Source: Cellulomonas soli
GTDB taxonomy: Bacteria > Actinomycetota > Actinomycetes > Actinomycetales > Cellulomonadaceae
NCBI RefSeq assembly: GCF_013409305.1
Contig: NZ_JACBZJ010000001.1
Span: 3,162,001 to 3,226,000 of the forward strand
Direction of reading: 5' to 3'
DNA: 64,000 bases
Every line of letters begins with the position of its first letter. Position 1 is the stretch's first letter. Below, piece by piece: positions 1 to 10,400 of this stretch. The position numbers were made by a program, and so were the translations under genes. The notes under the pieces were generated by a model. The model worked only from the letters and a program-made list of their open reading frames with translations. It was not told the DNA's origin and searched no databases.

Positions 1-786
1 GAGTCCGACGTCATCGAGGACGACGAGCGCGAGCTGTTCCGCTCCGTGCTCGAGCTGGGCGACACCCTCACGCGCGAGGTGATGGTGCCGCGCACCGACA
101 TGGTGACGACCGGCGCCGACACCCCGCTGCACAAGGTGCTCAGCCTGCTGCTGCGCTCCGGGTTCTCCCGCGTGCCGGTCGTCGGCTCCTCCGTCGACGA
201 CCTGCGCGGCGTGCTCTACCTCAAGGACATCGCCCGCCGCCTGCAGGGCACCGACCGGTCGGACGCCCTCGAGGCGCCCGCCTCGTCCCTGGCCCGACCG
301 GCCGTGTTCGTGCCCGAGTCCAAGCCCGTCGACGAGCTGCTGCGCGAGCTGCAGGGCGGCTCGTCGCACATCGCGATGGTCGTCGACGAGTACGGCGGGA
401 TCGCCGGCCTGGTCACGATCGAGGACGCGCTCGAGGAGATCGTCGGCGAGCTGACCGACGAGCACGACCCCAGCGCCCGCGCCGTCGAGGCGCTCGGCGA
501 GGGGACCTACCGTGTCCCTGCGCGCCTGGGCCGCGACGAGCTCGGCGAGCTGTTCGACCTGGAGGTCGACGACGAGGACGTCGACACCGCGGCCGGGCTG
601 CTGGCCAAGGCGCTCGGCAAGGTCCCGCTCCCCGGCTCCGCGGGCGACATCCACGGCCTGCACCTGGTCGCCGAACGTGCCGACGGCCGCCGCCGGCGGC
701 TGTCCACCCTGCTCGTCAGCCGCACCGAGGCGCCGTCCGACGACGCGCCCGACACCACCGACACCCCGCACGGAGACCCCCGATGA
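1..786 (+). CDS. CBS-domain membrane-associated protein of the CorC/HlyC (CNNM-like) family, 3' part
   Basis: The reading frame is open from the first base, so the N-terminal membrane part lies outside the window; 261 codons are visible. The visible start ([16 protein letters not shown], then EVMVPRTDM) is the usual link from the transmembrane domain into a CBS pair. Two CBS domains follow, with the signature [20 protein letters not shown] near visible residues 125-145, then a C-terminal CorC_HlyC domain (about 165-240) and a disordered Asp/Thr-rich tail. The family is linked to Mg2+/Co2+ homeostasis, but the visible part does not prove transport. It overlaps era by four bases (ATGA), the standard actinobacterial order. 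Confidence 0.9.
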   Translation, partial: ESDVIEDDERELFRSVLELGDTLTREVMVPRTDMVTTGADTPLHKVLSLLLRSGFSRVPVVGSSVDDLRGVLYLKDIARRLQGTDRSDALEAPASSLARPAVFVPESKPVDELLRELQGGSSHIAMVVDEYGGIAGLVTIEDALEEIVGELTDEHDPSARAVEALGEGTYRVPARLGRDELGELFDLEVDDEDVDTAAGLLAKALGKVPLPGSAGDIHGLHLVAERADGRRRRLSTLLVSRTEAPSDDAPDTTDTPHGDPR

Positions 787-1694
787 CCCACCGTTCCGGC
801 TTCGCCTGCTTCGTCGGGCGGCCCAACGCCGGCAAGTCCACGCTGACCAACGCCCTCGTCGGCCAGAAGGTCGCGATCACCTCCGGGCGGCCGCAGACCA
901 CCCGGCACACCATCCGCGGGATCGTGCACCGTGCCGACGCCCAGCTCGTGCTCGTCGACACCCCCGGGCTGCACCGGCCGCGCACGCTGCTGGGTGAACG
1001 GCTCAACCACCTGGTCAAGGACACGCTCACCGAGGTCGACGTCGTGGGCTTCTGCCTGCCCGCCGACCAGAAGGTCGGGCCCGGCGACCGGTTCATCGCC
1101 GAGCAGCTCGTGCAGCTCTCGCGCGACGGCCGCGGCACGCCCGTCGTCGCCGTGGTCACCAAGGCGGACCTGGTGACCAAGGGACGGCTCGCCGAGCACC
1201 TTTTGGCCGTGCAGCAGCTGGGGGAGTGGACCGACATCGTCCCGGTCTCCGCCCAGTCCGGGTACCAGGTCGAGGTGCTCACCGACGTGCTGGTCTCGCA
1301 CCTGCCCGAGGGGCCGGCCCTGTACCCCGAGGGCGAGCTCACCGACGAGCCCGAGCAGGTCATGGTCGCCGAGCTCGTGCGCGAGGCCGCCCTCGAGGGC
1401 GTGCGCGACGAGCTGCCGCACTCGCTCGCCGTCGTCGTCGAGGAGATCGTGCCGCGCGAGGACACCGGCGACGGCACACCGATGCTCGACGTGCGGGTCA
1501 ACCTCTACGTGGAGCGCGACAGCCAGAAGGCCATCATCATCGGCCGCGGCGGGGCCCGGCTGCGTGACGTCGGCAGCCAGGCGCGGCGCGGGATCGAGGC
1601 GCTGCTCGGCGCCCGGGTGTACCTGGACCTGCACGTGAAGGTCGCCAAGGACTGGCAGCGCGACCCCAAGCAGCTGGGCCGGCTGGGATTCTGA
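783..1694 (+). CDS. era: GTPase Era (30S ribosome assembly)
   Basis: 303 residues, the normal Era length. G1 is GRPNAGKS (12-19), G3 is DTPG (59-62) and G4 is TKAD (126-129), with a SAQSG G5-like stretch. The C-terminal KH domain has GRGG near 254 and the HVKV-KDWQRDP ending typical of Era. Era binds the 3' end of 16S rRNA and monitors 30S maturation. The ATG start sits in an ATGA overlap with the CorC-type gene, so translational coupling is likely. The next gene starts one base into the Era stop (TGATG), giving a three-gene unit. Confidence 0.97.
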   Translation: MTHRSGFACFVGRPNAGKSTLTNALVGQKVAITSGRPQTTRHTIRGIVHRADAQLVLVDTPGLHRPRTLLGERLNHLVKDTLTEVDVVGFCLPADQKVGPGDRFIAEQLVQLSRDGRGTPVVAVVTKADLVTKGRLAEHLLAVQQLGEWTDIVPVSAQSGYQVEVLTDVLVSHLPEGPALYPEGELTDEPEQVMVAELVREAALEGVRDELPHSLAVVVEEIVPREDTGDGTPMLDVRVNLYVERDSQKAIIIGRGGARLRDVGSQARRGIEALLGARVYLDLHVKVAKDWQRDPKQLGRLGF

Positions 1695-3298
1695 TGCTGA
1701 GGGACGAGCCGGGTTCGCGCGCGCGGGCGATCGTGTCCGCCGCACGCGGACGCCGGGCGTACCGGATGGCGGCCAGCTCGGCCGTCGGCGTGCTCGCCCT
1801 GGCGTTCCTCGGGTCGGTGATGGGACCGCAGTGGGACCCGCAGCCCGTGACCGACCCGATCGAGGTCGAGACGACCTCGACGACGATCGGCGAGGCCGTG
1901 CAGCCGGGCACCTACGAGGTGACCCAGTCGGTCGTCACGGTCCGGCTCGACGGCGTGAGCGTGCAGGCGCGGATCAGCGAGCCGGTCGGCGCCGAGGGGC
2001 CTCTGCCGGCGGTGGTGTTCGTGCACGGGGCGGGCACGGGCAAGTACGACGAGGCGTTCCTGGCCCAGGCCGCCTCCCTCGCCTCGCACGGGATCGTCGC
2101 GATGGTCCCCGACAAGCGGCTCGACACCTACACGACCCGGCACCGCGACTACGCGGCGATGGCGGCCGACTACGCCCGGTCCGTCGACCTCCTGCGGGAG
2201 TGGCCGAGCGTCGACCCTGACCGCGTCGGGGTGTACGCCGAGAGCGAGGGCGGCTGGATCGCACCGGTCATGGCCGCGCAGGACCCCGACCTGGCGTTCG
2301 TGGTCCTCGTGTCCTCCCCGGTCGTGCCACCGCGCCAGCAGGCCGCGTTCGCCGTCGACTCCTACCTGCGCAACACGCAGGTGCCGCACGGGGTGTTCCG
2401 GGCGATCCCGCGCGCCGTCGGGATGTCGCTGCCCGGCGGTGGCTTCGAGTACGCGGACTTCGACGTGACGCCGTACCAGCGCAGGATGACCGCGCCGGTG
2501 CTCGTCGTGTACGGCACCGGGGACGCGTCGATGCCCATCGTGCAGGGCGCCGAGAAGATCGTCGCCGACGCCGCGCTCGCCGGGAACGGGGACGTCACCG
2601 TGCGCTACTACGCCGGCGCCGACCACGGCATCCGGGTGGACGGCGCGGTCTCCGAGGCGTTCCTGCGTGACCTCGACGGGTGGGTGCTCGGCCTGCCGGG
2701 CACCGCCGACGCCTCCCCACGGGTCGCGGGGGACCAGCCCGTGCAGGAGTACCTGGCGGCGCCGGTGCCCGAACCGCGCTGGCTGCGCAGCGGTGACGTC
2801 GTGCTCGGCTCGGTGTTCACCGGCGCCGGACTGATCGCGCTCGGGCCCGTGCTGGTGCTCGGCTCGCGCGCGGCGGCCGCGGTCGCCGGTGCGGTGCGCC
2901 GCCGCCGCGGCGGCGGGACGGTGCCCGACCCCGCAGGCCGCCCGGCGCCGCCTCGCTACGGCTCGGGGGTGCCCTGGCGGATCGGCGCCCTCGGCCTCGG
3001 TGCGCTCGCCACGGTCGGGGTGCTCGTCTGGTACCTCGTCGCCATCGCCCGGCTCGCACTGGACTACGAGCGCAACGCGCTCGTCGTGCAAGGCGGATGG
3101 CTGCTCGTCCGGCTCCTGGGCATCGGAGCGGTCGTCGCCGGTGTGGCGCTCGCCACACGCATGCACGAGCTGCAGCTCGTCGGCCGACGTGGTGCGCCCG
3201 GCGCCGTGCGGACGATCGCCCTGTGGTCCGGCGTCGTCGGCGCAGCTGTGCTGCTCGTGGTCCTGGCGTACTGGGGCGCGTTCCAGCTCGGCATCTGA
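1694..3298 (+). CDS. Alpha/beta-hydrolase with N-terminal anchor and C-terminal membrane segments
   Basis: 534 residues. A hydrophobic segment near 27-45 precedes an alpha/beta-hydrolase domain (about 95-335). The nucleophile elbow is A-E-S184-E-G; plausible partners are Asp277 (YGTGD) and His311 (ADHGI). After the catalytic domain come three to four hydrophobic stretches (about 375-400, 430-455, 470-490, 505-530). The hydrolase is therefore probably held at the membrane with the active site outside. The VFVHGAGTGKYDE stretch resembles dienelactone-hydrolase or acyl-peptidase-like family members. The substrate is unknown. It is translationally coupled to era (one-base overlap) but unrelated in function. 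Confidence 0.7.
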   Translation: MLRDEPGSRARAIVSAARGRRAYRMAASSAVGVLALAFLGSVMGPQWDPQPVTDPIEVETTSTTIGEAVQPGTYEVTQSVVTVRLDGVSVQARISEPVGAEGPLPAVVFVHGAGTGKYDEAFLAQAASLASHGIVAMVPDKRLDTYTTRHRDYAAMAADYARSVDLLREWPSVDPDRVGVYAESEGGWIAPVMAAQDPDLAFVVLVSSPVVPPRQQAAFAVDSYLRNTQVPHGVFRAIPRAVGMSLPGGGFEYADFDVTPYQRRMTAPVLVVYGTGDASMPIVQGAEKIVADAALAGNGDVTVRYYAGADHGIRVDGAVSEAFLRDLDGWVLGLPGTADASPRVAGDQPVQEYLAAPVPEPRWLRSGDVVLGSVFTGAGLIALGPVLVLGSRAAAAVAGAVRRRRGGGTVPDPAGRPAPPRYGSGVPWRIGALGLGALATVGVLVWYLVAIARLALDYERNALVVQGGWLLVRLLGIGAVVAGVALATRMHELQLVGRRGAPGAVRTIALWSGVVGAAVLLVVLAYWGAFQLGI

Positions 3299-3482
3299 CG
3301 GCGGCCGGGTACGGGCACCAGGTCCTCCTGCGGTGCCCGCGTGACGGGGTAGGTTCCTCCCGATCCGTCCGCAGGCAGGGACGGGTGTGGGCGTGTCGAC
3401 CTCACGTGCGGCACGATGTGCGCCGATGCACTGAGAAGAGAGAGTCCGTCGCGCGGGACCGCGCGAGGGGAAAGGGGAGCCT

Positions 3483-4346
3483 GTGCGCACGTCATGGGGC
3501 TCGGCGACGGACCGCGGGCTGGTGCGGGACGTCAACGAGGACGCGCTCCTGGCGTACCCGCCGGTCTTCCTCGTCGCCGACGGCATGGGCGGGCACGAGG
3601 CCGGGGACCTCGCCAGCCGGATCGCCGTCGAGGAGTTCGCGCAGATGGCAGGCCAACGTTCGGCCACGGCCGACGACGTGCACTCCTGCTTCGCACGCAC
3701 GGCCCGTCGCATCCGCGGGGAGTTCACCCGCGGAAGGCAGGGCGGCACGACCGTCGCCGGTGTCGCCGTGTCCGAGCACGACGGTGGGGCCTACTGGCTC
3801 GTCTTCAACGTCGGCGACTCCCGCGTGTACCTCGTCGGCGAGGAGGGCATGCACCAGGTCAGCGTCGACCACTCGGTCGTGCAGGAGCTCATCGAGCTGG
3901 GCGACCTGGACCCGGCCGAGGCCTCCTCCCACCCCGAGCGGCACGTGCTGACTCGCGCCCTGGGCACCGGCGACGCGCCCGAGCCCGACTACTGGCTGCT
4001 GCCCGTCGGCACGCACGACCGCCTGCTCATCTGCACCGACGGGCTCACGCGAGAGCTCGACGACGCCGCGATCGAGCACACGCTGCGGGCCAGCACGGAC
4101 CCGCAGGAGACCGCCGACCACCTGGTGCGCCGCGCGCTCGACGCCGGTGCACGCGACAACGTCAGCGTCGTGGTCGTCGACGTGGCCACGACCGCAGGCG
4201 CGCTCGAGGACGTGCACATCACGGTGCCCCGCACGAGCGCAGCAGGTGAGCCCGGCTCCTACGCCTGGGACGAGATGCTCAACGGCGCGACCGTCCCGCG
4301 ACCTGCACCCCCCACGCCACGGACGACCGAGGGAGCCCCGTCATGA
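3483..4346 (+). CDS. PP2C-family Ser/Thr protein phosphatase
   Basis: 287 residues. All PP2C metal-site motifs are present: RDVNEDA (15-21), ADGMGGH with Asp33, NVGDSRVY, CTDG with Asp186 and ARDN with Asp225, so it should be active. The first 240 residues are the catalytic domain and the rest is a short Pro/Thr tail; no membrane segment is present. The GTG start has an AGGGGAG ribosome site eight bases upstream. It opens a ten-gene same-strand block and overlaps the FHA gene by ATGA. Its likely role is reversing the kinase two genes downstream, as in PstP/PknB pairs; that pairing is inference. Confidence 0.93.
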   Translation: MRTSWGSATDRGLVRDVNEDALLAYPPVFLVADGMGGHEAGDLASRIAVEEFAQMAGQRSATADDVHSCFARTARRIRGEFTRGRQGGTTVAGVAVSEHDGGAYWLVFNVGDSRVYLVGEEGMHQVSVDHSVVQELIELGDLDPAEASSHPERHVLTRALGTGDAPEPDYWLLPVGTHDRLLICTDGLTRELDDAAIEHTLRASTDPQETADHLVRRALDAGARDNVSVVVVDVATTAGALEDVHITVPRTSAAGEPGSYAWDEMLNGATVPRPAPPTPRTTEGAPS

Positions 4347-5830
4347 TCGTGCCCGAGTACGTCCCCGGCCGTTGGACGGCCGTCGTCACCGGTGGCAGCG
4401 TCGCCCTCGTCGGCCCGCACACGCGGCCCGCCACGGTGCGCGCGCTGTGGGACGAGGCGCCGGCCCGTTCCGGCCTGGTCGGGCTGCTCGGCGTGCTCGT
4501 CCGGGAGGGCTTCGACGGCCTGCCCCCGTTCGCGCTCGTGGCCCTCGAGGGCGATCGCGTGCACGCCGCGCTGCGCGGTGAGGTCGAGGTCGTCGTCGAG
4601 CGGGCCGACGGGCCGGTCGTGCTGCGTGCCGGGGACGTCTCGACGTGGACCGAGCAGGTCGTCGACGACGCGCTCGCGGTGCGCGTGCGTGCCGGTTCCG
4701 TGGTTCCCGACGCGGTCGCCCTGCCCGTGGCCGAGGGCGTCGTCCGGGCCGACTCGGTGAGCGTCGACCTCGCGCCCGCGCCCGTCGCCACGGGCGAGCG
4801 TGCCGCCCGCCGCGCGGCCGCGCGCATCGCCGACGTCCCCACGGCCCTGCCGTCGGAGCCCACCGTGCTCGAGCCTGCGCTCCCGGAGCCCGCCGCATCG
4901 GTGCCCGCCGTGCCTGAGCCTGCCCTGCCTGAGCCTGCCGTGCCTGAGCCTGCCCTGCCCGAGCTCGACCTCCTCCCGGTCCCGGCCGACGAGGCCGTCG
5001 TCCCGGAGCCGGCCGACGAGCCCGTCGAGCCGGCGGGGGACGCGCTCGGGCTCGAGCCCGAGAACCAGGAGCCGGTCCCCGCCCAGGCGGACGAGCCCAC
5101 CGCGCTGCCGGCCCTGCTGGCCGACCCGACCGTCGATGCGTCGCACGACACCCCCGCCGATGCCGCCGATGCCGTCGACGCCGTCGACCCCTGGGTGGCC
5201 ACGGCGTCCTGGGCGGGCCCCGACGACACCGCGGCCGTCGAGCCGGCGCCCCACGACCTGCCGCAGGCGCGTACCGCGTCGGGCGTCGTCGAGGCCGCCG
5301 AGGCGCTCCTGCTCGGCGAGGCGCCCGTCCCGGCCTCGTCCGCCGACGACCACGACGGCCTGACGATCATGTCGAGCGACCTCGCCGCGATCCGCGACCA
5401 GCTGCCGGCCTGGGCGGCCGAGACCGGGACCGGTACGTACCCCCAGGTCCCGGTCGTGACCGGTGCGCTGCCCCTGGCGGCCGTCGCGCCGTCCCGTCGG
5501 CTCGTGCTCTCGACAGGGCTGGTCGTCTCGCTCGACCGCGCCGTGCTGCTCGGCCGCGCGCCCCAGGTCTCGCGCGTCGCCAACCGTGAGCTGCCGCGAC
5601 TTGTGACCGTGCCCAGCCCTCAGCAGGACATCTCGCGCACGCACGCCGAGGTGCGGGTCGAGGGAGACGACGTGCTCGTCACCGACCTCGGCTCGACGAA
5701 CGGCGTCCAGGTGCAGGCCGAGGGTGCACAGGTGCGTCGCCTGCACCCCGGCGAGCCCACCCGCGTGGCCGAGGGTGAGACCGTCGACCTGGGCGACGGC
5801 GTGACGTTCACCGTGGAGCGCAGTTCGTGA
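4343..5830 (+). CDS. FHA-domain protein with Pro/Glu-rich linker
   Basis: 495 residues. The N-terminal 130 residues form a small folded region (PEYVPGRWTAVVTGG start). A long Ala/Pro/Glu-rich linker (about 150-360) follows, then a C-terminal FHA domain (about 395-490). FHA phosphothreonine contacts are intact: GR near 411, S431-R-T-H434 and N453-G454. It should bind phosphothreonine on the neighbouring kinase or its substrates. The linker carries a pentapeptide repeat (separate entry). Start and stop both overlap neighbours by four bases (ATGA and GTGA). The N-terminal region was not recognised. Confidence 0.85.
   Translation: MIVPEYVPGRWTAVVTGGSVALVGPHTRPATVRALWDEAPARSGLVGLLGVLVREGFDGLPPFALVALEGDRVHAALRGEVEVVVERADGPVVLRAGDVSTWTEQVVDDALAVRVRAGSVVPDAVALPVAEGVVRADSVSVDLAPAPVATGERAARRAAARIADVPTALPSEPTVLEPALPEPAASVPAVPEPALPEPAVPEPALPELDLLPVPADEAVVPEPADEPVEPAGDALGLEPENQEPVPAQADEPTALPALLADPTVDASHDTPADAADAVDAVDPWVATASWAGPDDTAAVEPAPHDLPQARTASGVVEAAEALLLGEAPVPASSADDHDGLTIMSSDLAAIRDQLPAWAAETGTGTYPQVPVVTGALPLAAVAPSRRLVLSTGLVVSLDRAVLLGRAPQVSRVANRELPRLVTVPSPQQDISRTHAEVRVEGDDVLVTDLGSTNGVQVQAEGAQVRRLHPGEPTRVAEGETVDLGDGVTFTVERSS
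4911..4955 (+). repeat. Three 15-base tandem repeats inside the FHA gene
   Basis: Three consecutive units TGCCTGAGCCTGCCC, TGCCTGAGCCTGCCG and TGCCTGAGCCTGCCC, followed by a decayed fourth. They encode PEPAL/PEPAV pentapeptides in the linker. The CCT proline codons here are unusual in this GC3-rich gene, which suggests recent local duplication. Confidence 0.9.
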
Positions 5831-7416
5831 CAGCACGCCGTGAGGCCTCTGCGCCGCCGCACCTGCCGGGGTACACGTACGTCCATGTGCTCGGTCTGGG
5901 TGGTTTCGCGGACGTCTTCCTGTACCAGCAGGAGCTGCCGCGCCGGGAGGTCGCGGTCAAGGTGCTCCTGGCCGGAAGCCTCGACGACCAGGTGCGCACC
6001 CGGTTCCAGACCGAGGCCAACCTCATGGCACAGCTGTCCCACCACCCGTCGATCGTGACGATCCACCAGGCTGCGATCGCGGCCGACGGACGCCCCTACC
6101 TGGTGATGGAGTACTGCTCGCGCGCGGGTCTGGCCGAGCGCTACCGGCAGGAGCGCATCTCGGTCGCCGAGGCGCTGCGCATCGGGATCCGGCTGTCCTC
6201 GGCGGTCGAGACCGCCCACCGGGCGGGCATCCTGCACCGTGACATCAAGCCGGCCAACGTGCTCACCACCGACTTCGGCTGGCCGGCCCTCACCGACTTC
6301 GGCATCGCCGCCACCACCGGGCACGGCGCGGGCGCGACGGTCGGCATGTCGATCCCGTGGTCCCCGCCCGAGCTGCTCGGCGAACGGCCGACCGGCGACG
6401 AGCGCTCGGACGTGTACTCCCTCGGCGCGACGATCTACTCGCTGCTCGCCGGCCGTACACCGTTCGAGCTGCCTGGATCGCCGAACGGTGCGGCGGACCT
6501 CGTCGGCCGTATCGAGCGCATGCCGCTGCCGCCGACCGGTCGCGACGACGTGCCGGCCGATCTGCACGACGTGCTCGTGCGCACCATGGAGAAGCACCCC
6601 TCGCGCCGGTTCGCGTCCGCGGCCGGCGTGGCGCGTGCGCTGCAGCAGGTCGAGGCGGGTCTGCGCCTGCCGGCGACACCGCTGGACCTGCCGGACGAGA
6701 ACGCCTCGGGCCCCGCCTCGACGGGGTTCGTCCCGCCGGACCGGTCGCCCGGTGCCGACGAGGCGACCCGCCTGCGCTCGATCGTCTCGGTGTCCCCGCT
6801 CGCCCCTGCGACCCGTGCCGCGACCGACGAGGCCACGCGGGTGCGGCCCGTCGTGCAGGTCGACCCCGAACCGTCCCGATCGGTGCCCGTGCCCGGGTCG
6901 GTCCATGTCGCCGAGGCACCGTCCGGCTCGGTGACGGCCGAACCTGCGCTCACCGTCCACGAACCGTCGGTGCGGGTACGTGACCGCGCTCCCCGCTCGC
7001 GCCGCCGCGCGTTCGGCGCCGTCGTCTCGGGCGTCGTCGTCGTGGGCGCAGCGGTGGCGCTCGTGCTCGCGAACCAGGACGAGGGCGCCGTCCCCGTCGT
7101 CCCCGACGACGACTTCACGCACGGTGTCGGCTCGACGGGTGCGACCGAGGCCGTGCCCGCCCCCGTCGCGCTCGCCGGGCAACGCATGGCCGACGGCTCC
7201 GTCGTGTTCACGTGGCAGAACCCCGACCCGCAGGACGGCGACGCCTACACCTGGGGCGTGCTGTCCCTCACCGCGGATCCGGAGCTCGAGCTGGTGGAGG
7301 TCGCCACGGCCACCGTGCCCGCGCAGGAGGCGTCGGGCGAGGTCTGCATCGAGGTCGCCCTCGTGCGCTCCGACCGCCGGTCGTCCGCCGAGCCCGCGCA
7401 GGGATGTGTTCCGTGA
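5827..7416 (+). CDS. Membrane-anchored Ser/Thr protein kinase
   Basis: 529 residues, GTG start in a GTGA overlap. The Hanks-type domain covers about 15-280: glycine loop GLGGFADVF (23-31), Lys45 (VAVK), HRDIKPAN with Asp139, and DFG at 157-159 or, in the doubled motif TDFGWPALTDFGIA, the second copy a few residues later. APE is replaced by PPE, common in PknB relatives. A Thr/Pro-rich juxtamembrane region (290-390) precedes one membrane helix (about 396-415) and a small extracellular beta domain (about 440-529) that resembles an FN3/Ig fold and ends in a Cys pair. It should phosphorylate Thr/Ser on cluster partners, read by the two FHA proteins. Confidence 0.93.
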   Translation: MTARREASAPPHLPGYTYVHVLGLGGFADVFLYQQELPRREVAVKVLLAGSLDDQVRTRFQTEANLMAQLSHHPSIVTIHQAAIAADGRPYLVMEYCSRAGLAERYRQERISVAEALRIGIRLSSAVETAHRAGILHRDIKPANVLTTDFGWPALTDFGIAATTGHGAGATVGMSIPWSPPELLGERPTGDERSDVYSLGATIYSLLAGRTPFELPGSPNGAADLVGRIERMPLPPTGRDDVPADLHDVLVRTMEKHPSRRFASAAGVARALQQVEAGLRLPATPLDLPDENASGPASTGFVPPDRSPGADEATRLRSIVSVSPLAPATRAATDEATRVRPVVQVDPEPSRSVPVPGSVHVAEAPSGSVTAEPALTVHEPSVRVRDRAPRSRRRAFGAVVSGVVVVGAAVALVLANQDEGAVPVVPDDDFTHGVGSTGATEAVPAPVALAGQRMADGSVVFTWQNPDPQDGDAYTWGVLSLTADPELELVEVATATVPAQEASGEVCIEVALVRSDRRSSAEPAQGCVP

Positions 7417-10400
7417 GCGGGCCGGCGAACGCCATCGTCCGAGCGCTCGGCTGGCGGGCACGGGCCACCCGGGCCGCAGCGGTGGTGACGGTGCCCGTCC
7501 TGGTGGCGGTGCTCGCGATGCTCGGCCAGGGCTTCCCGCTCGCGCGGGTGGACCTCAACGACGGAGGTGTGTGGCTGACCGCGACCGACCAGCTGCGGCT
7601 CGGCCGGTTCAACGTGCAGGTCGAGGAGCTCAACGGGGGCATCGTCACCACGGGCAGCACGTTCGACGTCCTGCAGGACGGCGGGGACGTGCTGCTGTCC
7701 GAGCCGACGACCCTCTCGGTCGTCGACCCGGCGACCGTCACGACGCTCGCGCAGGTCCCCGCGACGGGGACGACCCCCTCGTTGGGTGCAGGGACGGTCT
7801 CCGTCGTCGACGAGGAGGGCCAGGTCTGGGTGCGCGCGATCGACGCGCTCGAAGGCCTGCGGATCGACCAGGACACGCCCGACGTCACCCTCGGCGAGGG
7901 AGGTGCCGCGGTCGTGGCCCGGTCCGGCGCGGCGCTCGCGGTCTCGCCGGACGGCACCGTCACGCGGGTCGACCTCGTCGACGGTGTCCCGCAGGCATCG
8001 CCGGTCGGCTCCCTGGAGGCAGGCGACGTCGACGCGCTGACCACCGTCGGTGACGAGCCGGTCGTGCTGACCGGTTCGACGGTGCGTACGCTGCGCGGCA
8101 CCGTCACGCTCCCCGAGGACGGCCTGGTGCTGCAGCAGCCCGGTCCGCAGTCCGACCGTGTGCTCGTGGCCAGCAGGACCGCGCTGTACGAGGTGCCGCT
8201 CGACGGGAGCGACCCCGTGGTGCACGCGACCGCGGGGTCGGGCCAGCCGGCCGCACCGGTGCAGGTCGGCACCTGCGCGCACGCCGCCTGGGCGAGCGGG
8301 CACGGCTCCTACCTGCGACTGTGCGAGGGGTCGGATCCGGTCGAGCTCGACCTGCAGGACATGCAGTCCACCGACGCGCTGACCTTCCGGGTGAACCGGT
8401 CGATGGTGCTGCTCAACGACACCCGGCAGGGCCGGTTGTGGATGCCCCAGCAGGACACCGACCTGCGGGTGCCGAACTGGCAGGACGTCGTGCCGCAGGA
8501 CCAGCCCGAGCAGTCGCAGGAGGACGCCGAGGGGCAGGAGACGACGCAGGACGTCGCCGCCGAGTGCACCGACCAGTCCGCACCGCCGTCGGCCGCCGAC
8601 GACGCGTTCGGCGTGCGCTCCGGCCGCGCCACGATCCTGTCCGTCATCGACAACGACACCTCCTCCGACTGCGGGATCCTCGCGATCTCGCAGGTCGACG
8701 AGCTCGACCCCGCATTCGGGACGGTCCAGGCCGTCGAGGGCGGCCGGGCGCTGCAGGTCGACGTCTCCGCGACCGCGAGCGGCTCCGCGACGTTCACCTA
8801 CACGATCTCGGACGGGCGCGGCACGTCCGCGCCGTCCACGGCCACCGTCACGCTCACCGTGCACGAGGCGGGCACGGACGGCCCGCCGACGCAGGTGCGC
8901 ACCGGTACGGTCCGCGTCGAGCAGGGCGGCGAGGTCGAGCGGGACGTGCTGGCCGACTTCGCCGACCCCGACGGCGACGACCTGCTGCTCGTCGGCGCCA
9001 GCGCCGACCCGCTCGCCGGCACGGTGCGGGTCCGGCAGGACGGCACCCTGACCTTCCGGGCCGGGGGCACCCAGCTGGGACGCACGCAGGTGAGCGTGCA
9101 GGTGAGCGACGGGACGACCACCGTCGAGGGCGTGCTCGAGGTCGACGTGCGGGCGCCCGGTTCGCTCGCCCCGCAGATCGACCCGGTGCACGCGGTGACG
9201 TTCGTGGACGAGGCGGTCACGGTGCGCCCGCTGGACGCCGTGCGGTCCACCGGCTCCGAGCCCGCACGGCTGGCCGCGGTCGACGACGTGGTCGGCGCGA
9301 CCGTCGTCACCGACCTCGAGCAGGGGACCTTCACCTTCTCCGCCGCGCGCGCCGGGACGTACTACGTGACCTTCGTCGTGGCCGCCTCACCGCAGCAGGC
9401 GACGGGCGTCGCGCGCATCGACGTGCGCGAGTGGCCCGAGCAGTCCCAGCCGCCCGTGGCGGTGCGGGACACGGCCTACCTGCCGGCCGGCGGTCAGGTC
9501 ACGATCGACCCGCTCGAGAACGACACCGACCCGGCAGGTGGCGTGCTCGTGCTGCAGCAGGTCGCCGAGCAGACCGACTCCGGGCTGCAGATCGCGGTGC
9601 TCGAGCACCGCCTCGTGCAGATCCGCTCGTCGCGCACCCTCGAGGCGCCGGTCGTGGTGCGGTACACGGTCTCCAACGGCACGTCGGCGTCGGTGGGGGA
9701 GATCGTCGTGCAGCCCGTGCCGCCGTCCGACACCTCGCAGCCGCCGGTCGTGCGCGACGTCGAGGTGAGCGTGCGCACCGGGGGCGTCGTGACGATCCCC
9801 GTGCTGGAGTCGGCGTACGACCCCGACGGCGACCAGCTCACGGTGAACCCGACGCTGCCCGAGCCGCTCGGCAGCGGCGAGGGTCTGCTGTTCGTGTCCG
9901 GCGACGTGCTGCGCTACCAGGCACCGGCCACGGCGATGACCGTGCACGCCACGTTCGCCGTCCGGGACGCGACCGGCAACGAGACCTCTGCGGTGCTCAC
10001 GGTGCGGGTGCACGCCTCCGACGCGGCGACCAAGCAGCCGCCGCGTCCGCAGGACCTGACCGCTCGGGTGTTCGACGGCGACAGCGTGCGCATCACGGTG
10101 CCCCTGGTCGGCATCGACGACGACGGCGACGGCGTCACGCTGCTGGGGGTGGCCACCGCACCGACCAAGGGCCGTGTGACGGAGGTCGGCGCCGACTACC
10201 TGACGTACGAGGCGCTGCCCGGGGAGGTCGGCACCGACACGTTCACCTACGCCGTCGAGGACTGGGTGGGGCAGCGCGCGGTCGCCACGATCCGGGTCGG
10301 CATCGCCCCGCAGCCGACGGGGGCCTCGGCCGTCGTGGCGCGTGACGACGAGGTCACGGTGCGACCCGGTCAGCGCGTCGAGGTGCGGGTCCTCGCCAAC

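Noticed and set aside
6283..6310. Doubled DFG motif in the kinase (TDFGWPALTDFGIA) as a sign of duplication
   Set aside because: Only one copy fits the activation-segment spacing; the other is probably strand sequence, and no wider repeat is present.
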